Shown piece after piece: positions 33,777 through 37,272 of a stretch of 37,272 nt of DNA; the stretch's first letter is position 1; the number at the start of each line of letters is the position of its first letter. The notes under the pieces were generated by a model, which worked only from the letters and a program-made list of their open reading frames with translations, made no database searches and was not told the origin of the DNA. This stretch comes from DAONJL01 sp035405645 [NCBI: bacterium]. GTDB lineage: Bacteria > JAGOBX01 > DAONJL01. The stretch lies in contig DAONJL010000022.1 in the NCBI GenBank assembly GCA_035405645.1, positions 1 through 37,272 of the forward strand. The letters are read 5' to 3'. Made by a program: the position numbers and the translations under genes.

Positions 33777-36185
33777 TTAATAATTAGAAATTTGCCAGTA
33801 AGACCAGGGCCAATCTTCTGCCCAATAAATAATTTTTGGTTTTTCTGATTGATTAGAATAAACTGGAATAACAGCATTAGCACGAATTCGTTTTACTGTT
33901 TGTGGTTTTCCACCTGACCAATTATCATAACCTTCTGCAATAAATTCCCAGAACATATATTTTCCAATATAAGATGTGGGACCAAAAATAACTGGAATAC
34001 CAGCATAACCAGCAATAGCAGTTCGAATAATATAATAACGATAATAAGTAGAAATAGTAGTGGTCATTGACATAACAAAATCAACAAATTCCTGTAAAGC
34101 ACCAATATTAGTACCTAAAGATGAACCCATTGAGTTATACCCATCAAATAAGTCATAACTTGAAGAAGCAGGATTTAATCTTGTCCAGAATTGGTCTGAA
34201 ATAACATTGGCTCTATCTTTTCGAGTTGTATTTGATGTTGAGGTATAATAAGTAGTTGGAGCAAAATAACCTTTTAAAGTTTCCTGACTTGCAACATTAA
34301 TATTTATTGGAAAAAATTTGAATTTATTTATTTCAGTTGGATAAATAGTCAAAGCATTTTCTAAACTTTTATAAGAAGTTGGCCCTATACTTTTTACAGA
34401 TAATAAATCATCAGGAATTTTAAAGTAAGAACCTAATTCTTCTACTAAACCTTTTTTACCACTACCATCATCATAAGCAATTAAAGAAAGCATATTCAAT
34501 AAAATATCTGTATCAGAATAATTAGGATATTCATAAAATGATATAGAATGTAAAATACCACTATCATAAGCATTAAATTTATTTAATTTATGATTAACAT
34601 TAAATCTTGATAAAGAAGGACGTGCCACGATTTTAAAATCAGTATCACCATCATTGTCAATATCTTCTTCTAAATCCCACCAACTTGAATATGGAAAAAT
34701 ATATGGTAATGATGAAGTTTTGGAAGTCGAAAATTTTACAGATAGATTTAATGAACCTGGTGTGCCTGGTATTATATGTGAATCAGAAGATATACCTTTG
34801 ATTTCAACCCATTCACCTGGGTCATACGAGGTAGTTGAACCCGCACGAAAATTTGTTCGCTCTAATGATGCACCTGCTGTAGATAAAATATAACCTGTAC
34901 CAGTATCTAATTCAACAACTGATATTTTCGTTGTAGAATAATAAAGTTCTATAACTGTTCGTTTATTATTTTCCATACCCGCTGTAGAAGGATACTCAAA
35001 ATCACCTGTTTTTTGTGGGTTATTAGTTGTTCTATAAATAAAATCATTATTATTATTATTACTATCATGACCATTCCCTTTTGTTAAATCAGCACCTGAT
35101 GTCATAGAGGTTAAAGTGGAAGTATCAAAAGCTTTTCGTTCTAAACTATTTCCAGTTGCTGTTCCAGTAAAATCAGGAGCGGGTGAGCCTTCATAAGAAC
35201 CACCAGTTAAAGTCCCCCAACCAACCGCATCAATAATAACACCAGAAGCATTTTTCAAAACAGCTTGATTATCTTGAGCAAAATAACCAGAACCAGCAGT
35301 TCGCTGAATATCAGAATCGCCAACATAATTTCTACCAGCAATTAAATAAAAACCAAAGGGCTGAATTGTGCCAGAAAGAGTTACATAAGCATTATCCCCA
35401 CCACTCGATGTTTCACGCCTTAATAACCAACCTGTTAAACTAACCGCTGAAGAAGTTGGATTATATAATTCTACAAATTCATCGTCTGTTCCGCCTCCAT
35501 TTGCCCCACCAATACAGACCTCACTAATTACTACATGGTCAGCCAAACCGGGAATACTTGCCGTTGATTTACCACCTATACTTAAATTACCTAAATAATT
35601 ACCTGGTATATCGCCCTGCAATGCAAGAACAATAGCAGTTGATGGAATAATTGTATCATAGTTATCTTTATAAGTAGTATCCAAGCCAAAAGAAGGCGAT
35701 AAAATAACAGCATAACAACCAGGTGCTAAAATAGTTGTAGTAGTATCTGCCATCCCAACTGAGACATTTGAAATAGATGACCAACTAATTAAAGCACTAT
35801 CAATACTACCAAGACCAGCAACCTCCATTTTTAATTTGTAATTTGCAGATAAATCAATATTATTAAGTGTAGGATTATAAATCTCAATAAATTCATAATA
35901 TTTATCAAGGCCACCATCATTTATTCTACCACGAACCTCAGTAATAATTGGTTGTGTTAAGGACGAAGCATCCTGTCTATTATCCATAATATAACCAATA
36001 ACTTTATTTATAGCACCAACAGCATAAAATTCTGCTGCACCACTATTTTTATAATTATGTATTACTCTATATTCTTCAAGAATAACATAATAATAAGTGA
36101 CAACAATTGTTGCAGTAATTACAATTAACCATAAAGTTAAAATAGCAGCAAATCCTGCTTCTTTTAAAGAATTGTTTTTTATCAT
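33777..36185 (-). CDS. GspK-like minor pseudopilin with lamin-tail-like domains
   Basis: 802 residues, more than twice the usual GspK. The N-terminal prepilin-like segment EAG/FAAILTLWLIVITATIVV (about 9-30) has no Glu at +5, as in GspK and PilX tip proteins. Two stretches resemble lamin-tail (LTD) Ig-like folds: about 80-205 (ITEVRG...EFIEIYNP) and 217-350 (VVISEV...DEFVELYNPTSSAVSLTGW, then GWGTLTGG and LERK). A third, weaker one lies near 400-500. The C-terminal half returns to GspK type, with ININVASQETLKGY (about 627-640) matching the family's INVNTA motif. It probably caps a periplasmic pseudopilus and contacts cargo. AAGGAGG precedes the ATG. It is the last gene of the minus-strand pseudopilin operon. 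Confidence 0.8.
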   Translation of the reverse strand: MIKNNSLKEAGFAAILTLWLIVITATIVVTYYYVILEEYRVIHNYKNSGAAEFYAVGAINKVIGYIMDNRQDASSLTQPIITEVRGRINDGGLDKYYEFIEIYNPTLNNIDLSANYKLKMEVAGLGSIDSALISWSSISNVSVGMADTTTTILAPGCYAVILSPSFGLDTTYKDNYDTIIPSTAIVLALQGDIPGNYLGNLSIGGKSTASIPGLADHVVISEVCIGGANGGGTDDEFVELYNPTSSAVSLTGWLLRRETSSGGDNAYVTLSGTIQPFGFYLIAGRNYVGDSDIQRTAGSGYFAQDNQAVLKNASGVIIDAVGWGTLTGGSYEGSPAPDFTGTATGNSLERKAFDTSTLTSMTSGADLTKGNGHDSNNNNNDFIYRTTNNPQKTGDFEYPSTAGMENNKRTVIELYYSTTKISVVELDTGTGYILSTAGASLERTNFRAGSTTSYDPGEWVEIKGISSDSHIIPGTPGSLNLSVKFSTSKTSSLPYIFPYSSWWDLEEDIDNDGDTDFKIVARPSLSRFNVNHKLNKFNAYDSGILHSISFYEYPNYSDTDILLNMLSLIAYDDGSGKKGLVEELGSYFKIPDDLLSVKSIGPTSYKSLENALTIYPTEINKFKFFPININVASQETLKGYFAPTTYYTSTSNTTRKDRANVISDQFWTRLNPASSSYDLFDGYNSMGSSLGTNIGALQEFVDFVMSMTTTISTYYRYYIIRTAIAGYAGIPVIFGPTSYIGKYMFWEFIAEGYDNWSGGKPQTVKRIRANAVIPVYSNQSEKPKIIYWAEDWPWSYWQISNY

Positions 36186-36226
36186 AAAGTTTTATGCCTC
36201 CTTTATTATCACCTTTCACAAAAGTA

Positions 36227-36643
36227 TTAATCTAAATTGTATCTATATGTAATATACACCACTTCACCACCAGTTGGGTCTTGTCCTTTTGGATATTTAA
36301 CAACTACTTTAATTTTCTTTAAATTTGAAATACCAGAAACAGTTTCTACAACTGCATACCATTTAATACCTTTATAATCAGACGGTTGTAAACTAGTTGA
36401 ACTACCAATATTTGCTAATGCATTAAAATCAGTATCATAAGAAGAAGAAAAAGAATCATTAGTTTTAGGTAATAACAATCTTGCCATAACTGTTTTACCT
36501 GCTAAAATTGCTTTTGTTATATTATCAGCCTCTTTATTTATTCGTAAAGAAGAGTTATACATCATAACAGTAGGTGCTAAACTAATACTCATTAAAAAAA
36601 TAGCAACCATTAATTCCATTAAAGTAACACCTTTATTATTCAT
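36227..36643 (-). CDS. GspI/PilV-like minor pseudopilin
   Basis: 138 residues. A short leader (MNNKG) is followed by VTLMELMVAIFLMSISLAP, a classical type IV prepilin N-terminus with Glu at +5 and a valine instead of phenylalanine at +1. The periplasmic part ends IKVVVKYPKG...EVVYITYRYNLD. Position after the GspH-like gene and before the GspK-like gene fits GspI. The leader should be cut by a prepilin peptidase that is not in the window. GAGGTG lies before the ATG. Confidence 0.82.
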   Translation of the reverse strand: MNNKGVTLMELMVAIFLMSISLAPTVMMYNSSLRINKEADNITKAILAGKTVMARLLLPKTNDSFSSSYDTDFNALANIGSSTSLQPSDYKGIKWYAVVETVSGISNLKKIKVVVKYPKGQDPTGGEVVYITYRYNLD

Positions 36644-36658
36644 ATAAAATCACCTCAT

Positions 36659-37189
36659 TTAAAATCTTGGACCACCAGCGCCAAATTGCATTACCCGTGG
36701 TCTGCCTGTTGATTGATCAACTGTTAAGGTATAAAATAAATTTTTATTTGCAACAGATTCATCAGCAACAGTAGTAGGATGATAAGCAAAATGCACATAA
36801 AATACTGTTCGGTTAAATGTGCCAGATGGTGAAAATGTTCCTGTTACACTACCTGATGTTGCATCAGTTGCTGGCGTGTAAAAATATACACTTGTTATAT
36901 TTACTAATGATGGCATACTATATAAACTTATTGTTTGTGTATCTGTTTTTACTGTGACTTTATCATTTGTTATATCAATTTCTAAATATACATCTGTTTT
37001 ATACATCACAGCATATCTTCTTGCTAATCTAACAGATGAACTAATTTTTCTTGCAGCACCCTGCAATCTTATACTTTTTAATGTTCTCGTAAATACTGGT
37101 GAAGTAAAAAAAGATAAAATGCCAATAATAGTAACTACAACAAGCATTTCCAATAATGTAAAACCTTTTTCTTTTTTTAAAATTTTCAT
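36659..37189 (-). CDS. GspH/FimT-like pseudopilin
   Basis: 176 residues. The leader MKILKKEKG precedes FTLLEMLVVVTIIGILSFF, a perfect prepilin signal with Glu at +5. The following helix (RLQGAARKISSSVRLARRYAV) is typical of the GspH/FimT family, and the globular C-terminal part ends TVDQSTGRPRVMQFGAGG. It is the first complete gene of the operon in the window; the GspI-like gene begins 15 bp after it. AGGTGAT lies before the ATG. Confidence 0.87.
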   Translation of the reverse strand: MKILKKEKGFTLLEMLVVVTIIGILSFFTSPVFTRTLKSIRLQGAARKISSSVRLARRYAVMYKTDVYLEIDITNDKVTVKTDTQTISLYSMPSLVNITSVYFYTPATDATSGSVTGTFSPSGTFNRTVFYVHFAYHPTTVADESVANKNLFYTLTVDQSTGRPRVMQFGAGGPRF

Positions 37190-37210
37190 TTTTCATCACC
37201 TATCAATATT

Positions 37211-37272
37211 TTAATTTTCTATTTTCCATTCTTTTATATTTTTTATTCTTGTATCAAAATTTATTCCAACTA
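37211..37272 (-). CDS. Possible 3' end of upstream gene (partial)
   Basis: The minus strand is open from the window edge to a TAA at 37213-37211, encoding at least 19 residues ending FDTRIKNIKEWKIEN. It lies 21 bp upstream of the GspH-like start codon, which is normal spacing for the previous operon gene. A GspG- or GspF-like gene would be expected here, but the fragment is too short to identify. Confidence 0.35.
   Translation of the reverse strand, partial: VGINFDTRIKNIKEWKIEN

Noticed and set aside
36954-37214. Plus-strand ORF over the GspH-like gene start
   Set aside because: It is the complement of a clear prepilin gene and has no features of its own.

Overview
The window looks like a chromosomal fragment from an uncultivated, very AT-rich bacterium (roughly a quarter G+C by eye). 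It most likely has a Gram-negative type envelope. The support for that is a PorV/PorQ-like outer-membrane protein, a secreted protein ending in a type IX/FlgD-like C-terminal domain, a putative outer-membrane beta-barrel, and GspH/I/K-like pseudopilins. An archaeal-type phosphoglycerate mutase, a flavodiiron protein, phosphate acetyltransferase and an HPr kinase suit an anaerobic or microaerophilic fermenter. The combination recalls candidate phyla such as Cloacimonadota or WOR-3, but no phylum can be assigned from sequence reading alone.

Layout. Positions 1-2330 hold a small lipid- or sugar-type operon (a charged membrane-anchored protein and a GT4 glycosyltransferase), flanked by a pair of about 118-bp inverted repeats with a REP/MITE-like core. 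Positions 2470-7987 (minus strand) hold an unusual CBM48-metallo-beta-lactamase fusion followed by a 1422-residue TPR protein. From 8165 to 33773 every gene is on the plus strand. First come a giant secreted protein (degenerate M6 metalloprotease domain, intact clostripain domain, MAM-like domain, C-terminal sorting domain) and a PorV-like protein. Then come a PHP phosphoesterase, a cell-wall amidase and an alpha/beta hydrolase, which overlap or nearly overlap. An Rpn-type PD-(D/E)XK nuclease gene follows; its 3' half, including a 24-bp minisatellite, has been tandemly duplicated. Next are apgM, a REC-histidine kinase, an NfeD-type membrane protease, a GT2 glycosyltransferase, pta, a secreted cyclophilin and tRNA-Val(GAC). 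The plus-strand block ends with a MoxR ATPase, a DUF167 protein, a 55-residue small protein, an hpf-ptsN-hprK regulatory cluster, a flavodiiron protein, NADP-isocitrate dehydrogenase, a cupin, a sirtuin and a putative outer-membrane protein. From 33777 to the end (minus strand) lies part of a type II secretion/type IV pilus-like pseudopilin operon, whose GspK-like member carries lamin-tail-like domains.

How the genes fit together. Three themes stand out: export and surface display (protease plus PorV-like protein, pseudopilins, beta-barrel, amidase), carbon and nitrogen regulation (hpf-ptsN-hprK, with icd, pta, apgM and a sirtuin nearby), and genome plasticity (inverted repeats, the Rpn duplication). 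The best candidates for something not well described are the protease with a mutated M6 zinc site, the CBM48-MBL fusion, the lamin-tail pseudopilin and the Rpn minisatellite duplication. Recognisable promoters have TTGACA/TATAAT-like boxes, and many start codons are preceded by AGGAGG-like sites.
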